DNA from: UMGS1370 sp963557065
GTDB taxonomy: Bacteria; Bacillota; Clostridia; Lachnospirales; Lachnospiraceae
Assembly: GCA_963557065.1 (NCBI GenBank)
Contig: CAUWCT010000009.1
Coordinates: 1-58,090, forward strand
DNA: 58,090 nucleotides
Direction of reading: 5' to 3'
Under the pieces are notes generated by a model. It searched no databases and was not told where the DNA came from. It worked only from the letters and a program-made list of their open reading frames with translations. This document shows, in pieces, positions 1 through 8,577 of the stretch. Within the stretch, counting starts at the first letter, position 1. Each line of letters starts with the position of its first letter. The position numbers were made by a program, and so were the translations under genes.

Positions 1-70
1 CATAAGGTCGAACATTCTTGAGAAAAAAGTGTAAACCAATATTGACAATATCAATACGATCCATTTTCAT
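1..70 (-). CDS. Partial CDS, unknown function (5' end only)
   Basis: A minus-strand reading frame opens at an ATG that overlaps the stop codon of the preceding small gene (TAATG overlap) and runs off the window after about 23 codons. A GAGG ribosome-binding motif lies 7 bases before the ATG. The visible N-terminus begins MKMDRIDIVNIG; too little is present to assign a family. The tight overlap implies translational coupling to the DUF6718-like and RelA/SpoT-domain genes upstream, so it is probably the third member of that operon. Confidence 0.5.
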   Translation of the reverse strand, partial: MKMDRIDIVNIGLHFFLKNVRPY

Positions 71-294
71 TACATTGCCTCTACGGCATGCTCAAATTCT
101 TTTTCTGTGCTCACAAAATGGTATGGCTCATACTCACCATATGCGGACGGTCTACTAATCGTTACAAGTTGAATTTTATCATAACCAACTTTAGATTCAA
201 TACTTCTTTTAAACGCTGAAAGATGCTTACCATGTGTTGTTCTTAAAGCAACACAACCAACATTGTTAATGTTTTTTGCAATCAAATAACACAT
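70..294 (-). CDS. Small conserved hypothetical protein, DUF6718-like
   Basis: This is a 74-residue protein beginning MCYLIAKNINNVGC. The start was chosen because an AAGGAGG site lies 8 bases upstream of this ATG; the upstream in-frame methionine lacks such a site. The sequence resembles a small family common in Lachnospiraceae that I recall as DUF6718 (MCYLIAK start, HGKHL, QLVTISRP and YGEYEPYHFV motifs). No enzymatic motif, membrane segment or signal peptide is visible. Its start lies inside the end of the RelA/SpoT-domain gene (29-base overlap) and its stop overlaps the next start, so the three genes appear translationally coupled. The role is unknown; an antitoxin-like partner for the alarmone-type enzyme is only a guess. 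Confidence 0.7.
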   Translation of the reverse strand: MCYLIAKNINNVGCVALRTTHGKHLSAFKRSIESKVGYDKIQLVTISRPSAYGEYEPYHFVSTEKEFEHAVEAM

Positions 295-889
295 ATTGTA
301 AAACCTCCTTAAAATCTTGTTCTGTTTGAATCTTAGCATTTTCATACATATTTCGCAACTGCAATCCTACACTATTTTCGTACTTCCTTTTATAAACATA
401 TTTATGAAGCCAATTATTAAACTGTCTGTCGTAATACGTATTATATTGTATTTCAATCGGATAATGCCTTCCATCTAACTGAAAATAAACATGAATTCCT
501 CTATATCCATCGTCATCTGCTTTTCCTTTTGACATATCTGCAATTCTTAATTCAGGAATTATCTTTAATTCCAAGACAGCCTCATAGTTATCACATAATG
601 AACGAAATCCTAATAAGTCATCAAATACCTTTCTTGCTTGATGATCCGGATAGTAACGATTATATTTTAATATTGCAGACTGAATACTCTTAATTCGATA
701 ATCCAAAGCTAATTCATACAGCTCTTCAAACTCATCATACCATTCATTTATTTTTATAATTTCATCGATGAGCTTTTCTTTTTCAAAATAGTGCAAGTTT
801 TTTTTAAGATTTATTCCCATCTCTGACTTATATGATAATCTCGCAAGTAATTCTATTGATAAACCATCTCGTTGAAGAATATTAGACAT
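266..889 (-). CDS. Small RelA/SpoT-domain protein
   Basis: A 207-residue protein with the hallmarks of the (p)ppGpp synthetase fold: an RIKSIQSAILK segment like the RxKS...K ATP-binding motif, FDDLLGFRSL resembling the D-x-x-G-x-R motif, GYRGIH corresponding to GYRSLH, and PIEIQYNTYYDRQFNNW corresponding to the EIQxRT...W motif. No HD hydrolase, TGS or ACT domain is present, so it is of small-alarmone-synthetase size but divergent. The start was set at the ATG preceded by an AAAGGTGG site rather than 27 bases upstream. It is the first gene of an AT-rich overlapping operon. It may make an alarmone, pyrophosphorylate another target as toxSAS enzymes do, or be inactive; the sequence alone does not decide. 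Confidence 0.72.
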   Translation of the reverse strand: MSNILQRDGLSIELLARLSYKSEMGINLKKNLHYFEKEKLIDEIIKINEWYDEFEELYELALDYRIKSIQSAILKYNRYYPDHQARKVFDDLLGFRSLCDNYEAVLELKIIPELRIADMSKGKADDDGYRGIHVYFQLDGRHYPIEIQYNTYYDRQFNNWLHKYVYKRKYENSVGLQLRNMYENAKIQTEQDFKEVLQYVLFDCKKH

Positions 890-1064
890 TTTACACGTCC
901 CACCTTTCGTTATCATCTACTTACAAACTATATTATCATATCACATACCTATAAGTAAAATTCAAGTTTCCTAACTCCATTGTATCACAAGCGCTTTTAT
1001 TTTCATAGACAACATAAAGTGCAAAAATAGGCAATGCAATTTTTTCTGCACTGTCTTTCGCCAT

Positions 1065-1447
1065 ATATCGCTACTTCAAAAAGGACATGGCTGTAAGCAA
1101 GCTTACCCCATGTCCCTCCACTCCGCCCAGGCTCACCTCGAAAAGCTCCGCTTTCCTCGGTGTCTGGCTTTCGCCAGATCGTCCACTCGCAATGAGGAGA
1201 CGCTACAAACAAGCTTGCAATGACTACGCAATGCAGCATTCGCAATCCGCTTCGCTTCTTGCTCATGTATGGCTTTCGCCAGATATCGCTACTTCAAAAA
1301 GGACATGGCTGTAAGCAAGCTTACCCCATGCCTCTCCACTCCGCCCAGGCTCACCTCGAAAAGCTTCGCTTTCCTCGGTGTCTGGCTTTCGCCAGATCGT
1401 CCACTCGCAATGAGGAGACGCCTACAAACAAGCTTGTAGCGTCTCCC
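1065..1447. repeat. Tandem palindromic intergenic repeat (two copies, ~218-bp period)
   Basis: The region 890-1470 carries no convincing gene. Within it, a block starting at 1065 is repeated from 1283 with few differences over about 150 bases, a spacing of 218. Each unit contains stem-loops: GGACATGG (1083-1090) pairs with CCATGTCC (1108-1115) around a second stem GTAAGC/GCTTAC, and CTGGC-TTTC-GCCAG recurs three times. At the right end GGAGACGC(C)TACAA pairs with TTGTAGCGTCTCC (about 1414-1447). In the second copy the outer stem is degenerate. It lies downstream of spoIVB and looks like a clustered intergenic palindromic element. Confidence 0.75.
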
Positions 1448-1470
1448 CATAACTCCTGTCCGGCCTGTAC

Positions 1471-2757
1471 TCAATGCTCCAGCATATTTTCAATAAAGAT
1501 CCCATACCCTTTTGTGGAGTCCTGGACGAATACATGGGTGACAGCACCTATGATTTTTCCGTCCTGCATGATGGGGCTTCCGCTCATGCCCTGTACGATT
1601 CCCCCGGTAAGGGCTAACAGCTCCGGGTCTGTTACTTTGATTACCATTCCCTTGCTTTTATGGGCAGTAGAATAATCTACTTTCAATATTTCAATCTGAT
1701 AATCTCTTACTTCTCCGGAAACGCTGCTCCTGATTGTTGCTGCGCCAGGATGTACATCCTGTCTGTAGCCGATAGGAAGTGCTTCTGACTGAATCCGATT
1801 TTTCAGTTTCTCCCCGGCAGTCCCGAAAATTCCTTCTTCGGTGTTTCCGTCTATTGTCCCAAGTTCTGACTGGGGTCCGTAATAAATGACTCCACTCATA
1901 ACACCGGGTTTTCCTACCGTTCCTTTTTCGATTCCCATAATCTGTGTTTCATAAAGCGCGCCTTCTTCAATAGACACTACCTGGCCTGTGTCCGCATCGC
2001 TGATACCATGTCCCAGAGCTCCAAACTTGCCGTTTAAATCCATATAAGTCATAGTTCCAATGCCCTGGGTATCATCTCGAACCCAGGCCCCCAGCTTGTA
2101 AGTCCCGTCCTGGGCAGCAACTGTCTCCATACTCACATCCATAGCCTGTCCGTCTCTCCGAATAAGCAAATCAACCTCGCCGGTGCCATTTGCACCTGCC
2201 TGGTTTACTGCCTCCATCAGCTGTTCTTTGGTATCTAAAGGATGCCCATTTACCTGTTCGATGTAATCCCCGGACTTTAATATTCCATTTGCAGGTTCTG
2301 ATTCCTGACCGTTTTTATCTGTAACTTTTCCGGTTCCAACGACCATGACTCCTTTTGATTTCAGATAAATTCCTACCGGAATCCCGCAGGGAACTGCATA
2401 GTCGGTATCCACTACATTGACCTTCATTTCTTTTAATTCCAGAAGCCCGAACAGCTTGACTCCTACCTTATAGCTGCCCTGGGTGTCGGAATAAAAAGAG
2501 AGCGGCTGTCCCCCTGTAATCTTTACTTCTCCCTTCGGAATATTGGATTTTCCGCCTACCACCACTTCTTTGCTCTCACTTTCAAAACTGGCGCTCAGCG
2601 GCAGATTCAGATGAAAAATCTCCTCTTCCTCTGCTACAATATTAACCTCATCCGGAATTGCCCGGTCTGCATAATACCAGGTAAAACCGGCCAAAAAGAA
2701 AAGCGCTGCACAGAACGTCCAGCGCAGTCTGCGGTAGAAATGCTTCCGTCTTGTCAT
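1471..2757 (-). CDS. spoIVB: SpoIVB serine peptidase, sigma-K checkpoint
   Basis: S55-family peptidase secreted from the forespore into the intermembrane space, where in Bacillus it triggers SpoIVFB-dependent processing of pro-sigma-K. The protein has an N-terminal membrane anchor (about residues 12-30), a PDZ domain at roughly 130-215, a catalytic-type histidine in GALGHGISD (near 250) and a nucleophile serine in GMSGSP (near 395) followed by GAVTHVFV. Length matches the family. The start was placed at the second methionine because AGGAGG is 7 bases before it but only 1 base before the upstream ATG. A CATACTA sequence at 2815-2821 (minus strand) resembles a sigma-F/G -10 element, so forespore-specific expression is likely. 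It is the last gene after recN. Confidence 0.95.
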   Translation of the reverse strand: MTRRKHFYRRLRWTFCAALFFLAGFTWYYADRAIPDEVNIVAEEEEIFHLNLPLSASFESESKEVVVGGKSNIPKGEVKITGGQPLSFYSDTQGSYKVGVKLFGLLELKEMKVNVVDTDYAVPCGIPVGIYLKSKGVMVVGTGKVTDKNGQESEPANGILKSGDYIEQVNGHPLDTKEQLMEAVNQAGANGTGEVDLLIRRDGQAMDVSMETVAAQDGTYKLGAWVRDDTQGIGTMTYMDLNGKFGALGHGISDADTGQVVSIEEGALYETQIMGIEKGTVGKPGVMSGVIYYGPQSELGTIDGNTEEGIFGTAGEKLKNRIQSEALPIGYRQDVHPGAATIRSSVSGEVRDYQIEILKVDYSTAHKSKGMVIKVTDPELLALTGGIVQGMSGSPIMQDGKIIGAVTHVFVQDSTKGYGIFIENMLEH

Positions 2758-2854
2758 GCCCATACCTCCTCTTTGTGTGTCTGCCGCTTACGTTTCCTTT
2801 GCGTCCTCACACTTAGTATGGGTCAAAACCAAAAATGTAATCTGTCAGAGTTTG

Positions 2855-4522
2855 TCATCTTTGCTTGGTTTCGTATGCCAATTTTTTCATTTCTTTCGCA
2901 TTATTTAAAACAGTTTCCGTAATCTCCGCCCCGCCTAACAGCCGGGCCAGTTCTCTTACCATCTGCTCTTCTCCCAATCGCTTTATTGTTGTAGCAGTTC
3001 GCCCGTCTTTTGCCTCTTTTAAAATCTCAAAATGGCTGTCCGCCATAGAGGCAATCTGGGGCAGATGGGTAATGCAGATTACCTGACGGGTCTTTGCAAT
3101 ATAAGCCAGTTTTTCGGATACTTTCTGGGCCGTCCGTCCGCTGATTCCGGTATCAATCTCATCAAAAATCAGAGTGGGAATCTGATCCGTATCTGCCAGA
3201 ACTGCTTTAATGGCAAGCATAATTCTGGAAAGTTCTCCGCCGGAAGCCACGTCTTTTAGAGGACGCTCCGGCTCTCCCGGATTGGACGAAATCTTAAATT
3301 CCGCTTCATCATACCCATGTGCTGTAAAATAGGGAAGGCGGGTAATTTCTATGGTGAATGCAACATTTAAAAAGTTTAAATCCTGGAGAGCCTGATAAAT
3401 TTTTCCGCTTAATTCTTTCGCTCCCTTTTTTCGTATCTGTGATAAGTGTTCACATAATTCTTCTAATTGATGCCTGCTTTTTTGCAGGTTTTCTTCCACT
3501 TCCCGGCGCACTTTGTCATAATTTTCCAGTTCATCCAGGCGTTTCTTTTTTTCTTCCAGATTTGCCCGAACTGCCGATACGCTTCCTCCGTATTTTGCCA
3601 GCAGCCCCCGGATCAAATCCAGCCTTTCCTCAATTTCCCGAAAGCTTTTTTCGTCAAAGGTCATTTTTTCCATATACGAAGAAATCTCCCAGCCTGCATC
3701 GCTTAACAGATTTTCCAAATCACCTAACTGACTCCTGATTCCGGAAAGTCCTTCTTCATCATACTGAACTACCATATCAATTTCCCGCAGCGCCCGGCTG
3801 ATTCCCTCATTTTGGACCGCCTCATATGCAGTGGACAATCCCTCCATGATCTTCCTGGAATGTGAAAAACGGCGGTACTGTAAAGACAACTCTTCTTCTT
3901 CCCCCTCTTTTATATCTGCCTGTTCGATCTCTTCGATCTCAAACCGGCAGAAATCCGCTTCCCGGAGCTGTCCTTCTTTATCCAGCTGAAACTCTTCCAG
4001 CTTCTTTTTCAGTTCCTGATAGCAGGCGTATTCTTCTTCTATTTTCTGTTTGATCCCATGGGTTTTCTCAAAAAGATAGGCGTCCAGAATTTCCAGATGT
4101 TTTGATTTATGAAGAAGGGATTGGTGTTCATGCTGCCCATGAATGTCCAAAAGCAGTCCGGTAATGGCCTTTAAGCGGCTGCCTGTTACTGTCTCGTCAT
4201 TGATTTTGGAAGTGCTTCTGGACGGCATGATTTTTCTGGAAATAATCAGAGTTCCATCCCCGTCCGGCTCCACATCAAGAGCCTTTAATGCCTGAATTTT
4301 CTGAGGTTCCGTAACCGAAAACAAAAGTTCAATATAGGCATATTCCGCTCCTGTCCGGATACTGTCCCTGGAGGCTTTTCCTCCTAGAGCCATGTTGACA
4401 GAACCAATAATAATCGACTTTCCTGCCCCGGTTTCCCCGGTGAGAATATTTAAGCCGTCTGTAAATTCAATATCTGCCTTTTCAATCAAGGCCAGATTTC
4501 TCACATGTAATTCCAACAACAT
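2855..4522 (-). CDS. recN: DNA repair protein RecN
   Basis: SMC-like ATPase that acts early at DNA double-strand breaks. It has an N-terminal Walker A motif GETGAGKS (about residues 29-36), a long central coiled coil rich in Glu, Lys and Leu (about 150-370), an ABC signature SGGELSRIMLA and a Walker B TLIFDEIDTGISG near the C-terminus. At 555 residues it has the usual family length. AGGAGG lies 7 bases before the ATG. It follows argR by 11 bases in the same operon; the argR-recN pairing is conserved in Firmicutes. Confidence 0.97.
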   Translation of the reverse strand: MLLELHVRNLALIEKADIEFTDGLNILTGETGAGKSIIIGSVNMALGGKASRDSIRTGAEYAYIELLFSVTEPQKIQALKALDVEPDGDGTLIISRKIMPSRSTSKINDETVTGSRLKAITGLLLDIHGQHEHQSLLHKSKHLEILDAYLFEKTHGIKQKIEEEYACYQELKKKLEEFQLDKEGQLREADFCRFEIEEIEQADIKEGEEEELSLQYRRFSHSRKIMEGLSTAYEAVQNEGISRALREIDMVVQYDEEGLSGIRSQLGDLENLLSDAGWEISSYMEKMTFDEKSFREIEERLDLIRGLLAKYGGSVSAVRANLEEKKKRLDELENYDKVRREVEENLQKSRHQLEELCEHLSQIRKKGAKELSGKIYQALQDLNFLNVAFTIEITRLPYFTAHGYDEAEFKISSNPGEPERPLKDVASGGELSRIMLAIKAVLADTDQIPTLIFDEIDTGISGRTAQKVSEKLAYIAKTRQVICITHLPQIASMADSHFEILKEAKDGRTATTIKRLGEEQMVRELARLLGGAEITETVLNNAKEMKKLAYETKQR

Positions 4523-4533
4523 ACCAAAGCCTC

Positions 4534-4983
4534 CTATTCTGCAATCAGCTTTCGGATCTTGTCCATAACCAGAATGGTATCATCCACACTTCTTACCGCA
4601 CACAGAATGGTATCATCCCCTGCAATGCAGCCTACAATCTCGTGGAAATGAATGGCGTCCAGCGCTGCTGCAACTGCCATGGCCATGCCGGATACCGTCT
4701 TGATAACCAGAATATTCTGAGCCATATCCATACTGGAATACCCGTCCCTTAAAATCCGGATATATTTGTCGCTGAAGGTCCCCTGGGGTTTTAAAACCAT
4801 ATAGCGCTGCTTCCCGTTCTCCCCCTGGATCTTGGTAAGTTTCAGTTCCCGGATATCTCTGGATACAGTGGCCTGAGTTACATTAAATCCCTCTTTATTT
4901 AAATAATCAGCCAGTTCTTCCTGTGTTTCAATGGAATATTTTCCAATCAACTCTACAATTTTGCTGTGTCTTTCTACCTTCAT
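4534..4983 (-). CDS. argR: Arginine repressor ArgR
   Basis: Winged-helix arginine-responsive regulator. The N-terminal DNA-binding domain contains VTQATVSRDIRELKL; the C-terminal oligomerisation and arginine-binding domain contains the GCIAGDDTILCAVRS motif. The protein is 149 residues, typical of the family. The ATG at 4983 is preferred over the adjacent TTG because AGGAGG sits 6 bases upstream. It is co-transcribed between nadK and recN, away from its likely targets; the arg genes lie at 40443-46977 in this window, where AT-rich palindromes overlap both divergent promoters. Confidence 0.96.
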   Translation of the reverse strand: MKVERHSKIVELIGKYSIETQEELADYLNKEGFNVTQATVSRDIRELKLTKIQGENGKQRYMVLKPQGTFSDKYIRILRDGYSSMDMAQNILVIKTVSGMAMAVAAALDAIHFHEIVGCIAGDDTILCAVRSVDDTILVMDKIRKLIAE

Positions 4984-5008
4984 CAATGTCCTCCTGTACC
5001 GTAAACAT

Positions 5009-5854
5009 TTAAGTCAAGTTTAACATGGTACTTAAATTTTCCAGAAATGAAATCTGTTTTAAGCGTACCAGTTTGGTTACCTGAACGGATTTGCGGATAA
5101 TCAGCTGATCTCCCTGCTCCAGATTTACAATGGTATCTCCGTCAAAAACGGCAGCCTGGAGTCCTTCCTGAACCTCGATACATATCTCATCTTCCGCCGG
5201 AAGCACAATACTTCTGGCATTCAGCGCATGGGAACAGATAGGGGTTAAAACCGTCATGGCGGCATCCGGCGCTACAATCGGACCTCCTGCAGACAGATTG
5301 TATGCAGTGGAACCGGTAGGAGTGGCGGCAATCAGCCCATCTGCCGTATACTGATTTAAAAATTCCCCATTTACATAAACTGCAAATCTTAATATCTGGA
5401 TTGCATTCTGATGGGTCAAAACGATTTCATTTAAAGCAATGTCAGCCGCAATCTCCTTTCCCTGACGCACAATGGTTCCGTCTAGCATCATCCGATCTTC
5501 AATATGATACCGGTCTGCCAGCAGAGCGTCTGCCATATCCTCAATATCTTCCCTGCGCCTTACCTGGGTCAGATAGCCCAAATGTCCCTGGTTAATTCCA
5601 ATGAGGGGAATCTCCTTCCCTGCCAGATCTCTGGCTGCCTGAATCAGGGTTCCATCCCCTCCTATGGTGATCACACAGTGTATATTGTCCGGAACCAGAG
5701 ACGCATCTGTATACCGCCCAGAATCCTTTTTAAAATCCTGATCCTGAACCTGGCAGGATGCTCCATGGCGCTTTAAATATCCCATCGTCTCTTCTACGGT
5801 TTTCCAGATATGATCTTTTTTATTTGAGTTTGCTATGATATAAAAATTATTCAT
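5009..5854 (-). CDS. nadK: NAD kinase
   Basis: ATP-dependent phosphorylation of NAD to NADP. The 281-residue protein shows the family motifs GGDGTLIQAAR, NQGHLGYLTQV, NEIVLTH and TPTGSTAYNLSAGGP in the expected order. It lies between tlyA and argR in the long nusB-to-spoIVB operon, the arrangement seen throughout the clostridia. No signal peptide or membrane segment, so it is cytoplasmic. Confidence 0.96.
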   Translation of the reverse strand: MNNFYIIANSNKKDHIWKTVEETMGYLKRHGASCQVQDQDFKKDSGRYTDASLVPDNIHCVITIGGDGTLIQAARDLAGKEIPLIGINQGHLGYLTQVRRREDIEDMADALLADRYHIEDRMMLDGTIVRQGKEIAADIALNEIVLTHQNAIQILRFAVYVNGEFLNQYTADGLIAATPTGSTAYNLSAGGPIVAPDAAMTVLTPICSHALNARSIVLPAEDEICIEVQEGLQAAVFDGDTIVNLEQGDQLIIRKSVQVTKLVRLKQISFLENLSTMLNLT

Positions 5855-5899
5855 AATCCTCCGGGCCTTTGCTTTTTGATTCCTGCAAAATCTGTGATC

Positions 5900-6709
5900 C
5901 TACAGATTTTCGTGGGATTGTTCCACCACTTCCCTTGGACACACCGAATGAGTCCCCGCCTGCGGCACCTGACCGTCCAGGTGATTTTCCAGATAAAGCA
6001 GGTATTCGATATTGCCTTCCGGGCCGCGAATGGGGGAATATTCCAGATTTAAAACTGTAAATCCAATGCTTTCTGCATAGGAAATCACCATTTCAATCAC
6101 TTCCAGATGAACCGCCTTGTCCCGCACAACCCCCTTTTTTCCTACCTTTTCCCGGCCTGCCTCAAATTGGGGTTTAATCAGACATACCACCTGGCCATTC
6201 TCTTTTAACAAAGCCTTTACCGGCCCCAGTACCTTGGTAAGAGAAATAAAGGACACGTCAATCGAAGAAAAATCAATGGGATCCGGAATGTCCTCTCTGG
6301 TCACATAACGGATATTGGTCTTTTCCATGCAGACTACCCGTTCGTCATTGCGCAGCTTCCAGGCCAGCTGTCCATGGCCTACATCTACTGCATATACTTT
6401 TACTGCTCCATTTTGCAGCATACAGTCCGTAAATCCTCCGGTAGAGGAACCTACATCCATACAGATTTTGCCGTCCAGGGTCAACCCGAAATGAGTCATG
6501 GCTTTTTCCAGCTTCAATCCGCCGCGGCTTACGTATTTTAATGTATTGCCCCGGACCTCAATGGAAACCGCCTCTTCAAAAGCAGTTCCGGCTTTATCCT
6601 CTTTCTGGCCGTCTACATAGACAATCCCGGACATGATAATGGCCTTGGCCTTTTCTCTGGATTCTGCCAGACCCCGTTTTACTAATAGTACATCTAATCG
6701 TTCTTTCAT
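5900..6709 (-). CDS. tlyA: TlyA-family rRNA 2'-O-methyltransferase
   Basis: A 269-residue protein with an N-terminal S4 RNA-binding domain (RLDVLLVKRGLAESREKAK, about residues 3-60) and a Rossmann-like methyltransferase domain (MDVGSSTGGFTDCML). The family methylates cytidine 2'-OH groups in 16S and 23S rRNA; some members are called hemolysins for historical reasons. The start codon overlaps the dxs stop by 4 bases (ATGA), showing translational coupling. A C-terminal extension after LENHLDG is slightly longer than in many homologues. Confidence 0.92.
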   Translation of the reverse strand: MKERLDVLLVKRGLAESREKAKAIIMSGIVYVDGQKEDKAGTAFEEAVSIEVRGNTLKYVSRGGLKLEKAMTHFGLTLDGKICMDVGSSTGGFTDCMLQNGAVKVYAVDVGHGQLAWKLRNDERVVCMEKTNIRYVTREDIPDPIDFSSIDVSFISLTKVLGPVKALLKENGQVVCLIKPQFEAGREKVGKKGVVRDKAVHLEVIEMVISYAESIGFTVLNLEYSPIRGPEGNIEYLLYLENHLDGQVPQAGTHSVCPREVVEQSHENL

Positions 6710-8568
6710 CCTTCATGCTCCCATGCCAATAATTTCTTTACAATGGAATCGCTGTCAATTCCCAGCCCGGATCGCAGAATGGACACATTTCCATGTTCTA
6801 CGTATGCGTCCGGAAGGGCGATATTTATCACTTTGATCTCCGGATAATGGGTATTTAAATAAGCTGATGCAGCCAGCCCGAATCCCCCCTGAAGAACATT
6901 TTCTTCCATGGTCACAATGGTGGTATGATTTTTTGCAAGTCTGTCCAGGAGTTCTGTATCAATGGGTTTTACGAACCGCAGATTTGCAAGAGAACATGCA
7001 TGTCCGGCTGCTTTCAGCTTTTCTCTCACATGCTCTCCGGTGCTCACCATGCTTCCGGCGGCCAGAAGACCGAACTCCTCTTCTTCAAAGAGCATCTCTC
7101 CCTTTCCAAATACCAGAGGGCTTCTCAGTTCTTTTAACCCTTCATACGCTTCTCCCCTGGGATAGCGCACTACGACAGGCCCGTCATAGTCTACTGCAAA
7201 GGCGATCATATCTTCTAACTCCCATCTGTTTTTGGGAGCCATCACTGTCATATTGGGAATCATGGTCAGAAAACTCAAATCAAAAATCCCCTGATGGGTT
7301 TCTCCGTCGCTTCCAACCAGCCCGGCCCGATCCACTGCAAATACCACCGGCAGGTTCTGGATGCAGACGTCATGGAGAATCTGGTCAAATCCTCTCTGCA
7401 AAAAGGAAGAGTATACTGCCACCACAGGCTTTAATCCTCCGGCTGCCATGCCGGCTGCCGAGGTCACTGCATGGGCTTCTGCAATTCCCACGTCAAAAAA
7501 GCGATCAGGAAACCGTTCTCCAAACTTTTTCAGACCCGTACCATCCGGCATTGCGGCAGTCACTGCCACCAGATTGGGATGCGTCTTTGCCAGGCGGCAT
7601 ATGGTTCTGGAAAAAACATCGGTATAAGTTGGCTTTGTCTTTTTTTTGAGAGATTTCCCAGTGGCAATGTCAAAGGGATCTACCCCATGAAAATGGGACG
7701 GATTTTTTTCAGCAGGCAGGTATCCCTTTCCTTTTTTGGTAATCACATGAACCAACACTGCATGATCCAGCCGCTTTGCCTCCTGAAAGGTGCGGCACAA
7801 CTGTCTGATATCATGACCGTCTACAGGTCCCAGATAGGTAATCCCCATATTTTCAAACAGCATACCCGGAATCAGAAGCTGCTTGATTCCATTTTTCGTC
7901 CGCTTGATTTTATCAATAATAGGCTGCCCCCCTGGAACCTTATCCAGAGCGTCATTCACCCACTTTTTCAAATCATTGTATCCTTCTCCGGTCCTTAAAC
8001 CGTTTAAATACCTGGACATACCACCCACGTTCTCCGAAATGGACATCTTATTATCATTGAGCACAATAATAAAATTTTTCTGGATTCTGGCTGCATTATT
8101 AAGGGCTTCATAGGCCATTCCGCCAGTAAGAGCGCCGTCTCCAATGACAGATACTACCGAATACTCTTCATCCAGCAAATCCCTGGCCTGGGCAATCCCC
8201 AGTCCGGCTGAAATAGAGGTGGAACTGTGGCCTGTATCAAAAGCATCATACGGGCTTTCCTTTCTTTTGGGAAAACCGCTTAATCCTCCATATTGGCGCA
8301 GTTCATCAAAGGCGTCTTTTCTTCCGCTCAAAATTTTGTGGGTATAAGACTGATGCCCCACATCCCAGATAATCTTGTCCTGGGGAAGATCAAAAGCTCT
8401 GTGCATGGCTATGGTCAATTCTACAACTCCAAGGTTGGATGCCAAATGCCCCCCTGTATGACTGATTTTTTCAATCAGAAATGCCCGAATCTCTGCAGCC
8501 AGAGCAGTTAATTCCTTCTGGCTCAGTTTTTTTACATCCTGCGGGCTGTTTATCTGTTCCAGTATCAT
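6706..8568 (-). CDS. dxs: 1-deoxy-D-xylulose-5-phosphate synthase
   Basis: Thiamine-diphosphate enzyme that condenses pyruvate and glyceraldehyde 3-phosphate, the first step of the MEP isoprenoid pathway. All expected features are present in 620 residues: the N-terminal GHQSYTHKILSGR segment, the ThDP-binding GDGALTGGMAYEALN motif, a central pyrimidine-binding domain with DVGIAEAHAVT, and a C-terminal transketolase domain. It sits directly downstream of ispA, so precursor supply and prenyl chain synthesis share an operon. Confidence 0.98.
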   Translation of the reverse strand: MILEQINSPQDVKKLSQKELTALAAEIRAFLIEKISHTGGHLASNLGVVELTIAMHRAFDLPQDKIIWDVGHQSYTHKILSGRKDAFDELRQYGGLSGFPKRKESPYDAFDTGHSSTSISAGLGIAQARDLLDEEYSVVSVIGDGALTGGMAYEALNNAARIQKNFIIVLNDNKMSISENVGGMSRYLNGLRTGEGYNDLKKWVNDALDKVPGGQPIIDKIKRTKNGIKQLLIPGMLFENMGITYLGPVDGHDIRQLCRTFQEAKRLDHAVLVHVITKKGKGYLPAEKNPSHFHGVDPFDIATGKSLKKKTKPTYTDVFSRTICRLAKTHPNLVAVTAAMPDGTGLKKFGERFPDRFFDVGIAEAHAVTSAAGMAAGGLKPVVAVYSSFLQRGFDQILHDVCIQNLPVVFAVDRAGLVGSDGETHQGIFDLSFLTMIPNMTVMAPKNRWELEDMIAFAVDYDGPVVVRYPRGEAYEGLKELRSPLVFGKGEMLFEEEEFGLLAAGSMVSTGEHVREKLKAAGHACSLANLRFVKPIDTELLDRLAKNHTTIVTMEENVLQGGFGLAASAYLNTHYPEIKVINIALPDAYVEHGNVSILRSGLGIDSDSIVKKLLAWEHEG

Positions 8569-8577
8569 GGACGCTCC

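Noticed and set aside
1003..1675. Several short ORFs in the repeat region and opposite spoIVB
   Set aside because: They arise from duplicated palindromic DNA or the antisense of spoIVB and show no protein-like conservation between the two repeat copies.
6867..7649. 260-codon plus-strand ORF opposite dxs
   Set aside because: It is antisense to a complete, motif-rich dxs, has low-complexity Ser/Pro/Leu composition typical of a reversed frame, and lacks a convincing ribosome binding site.
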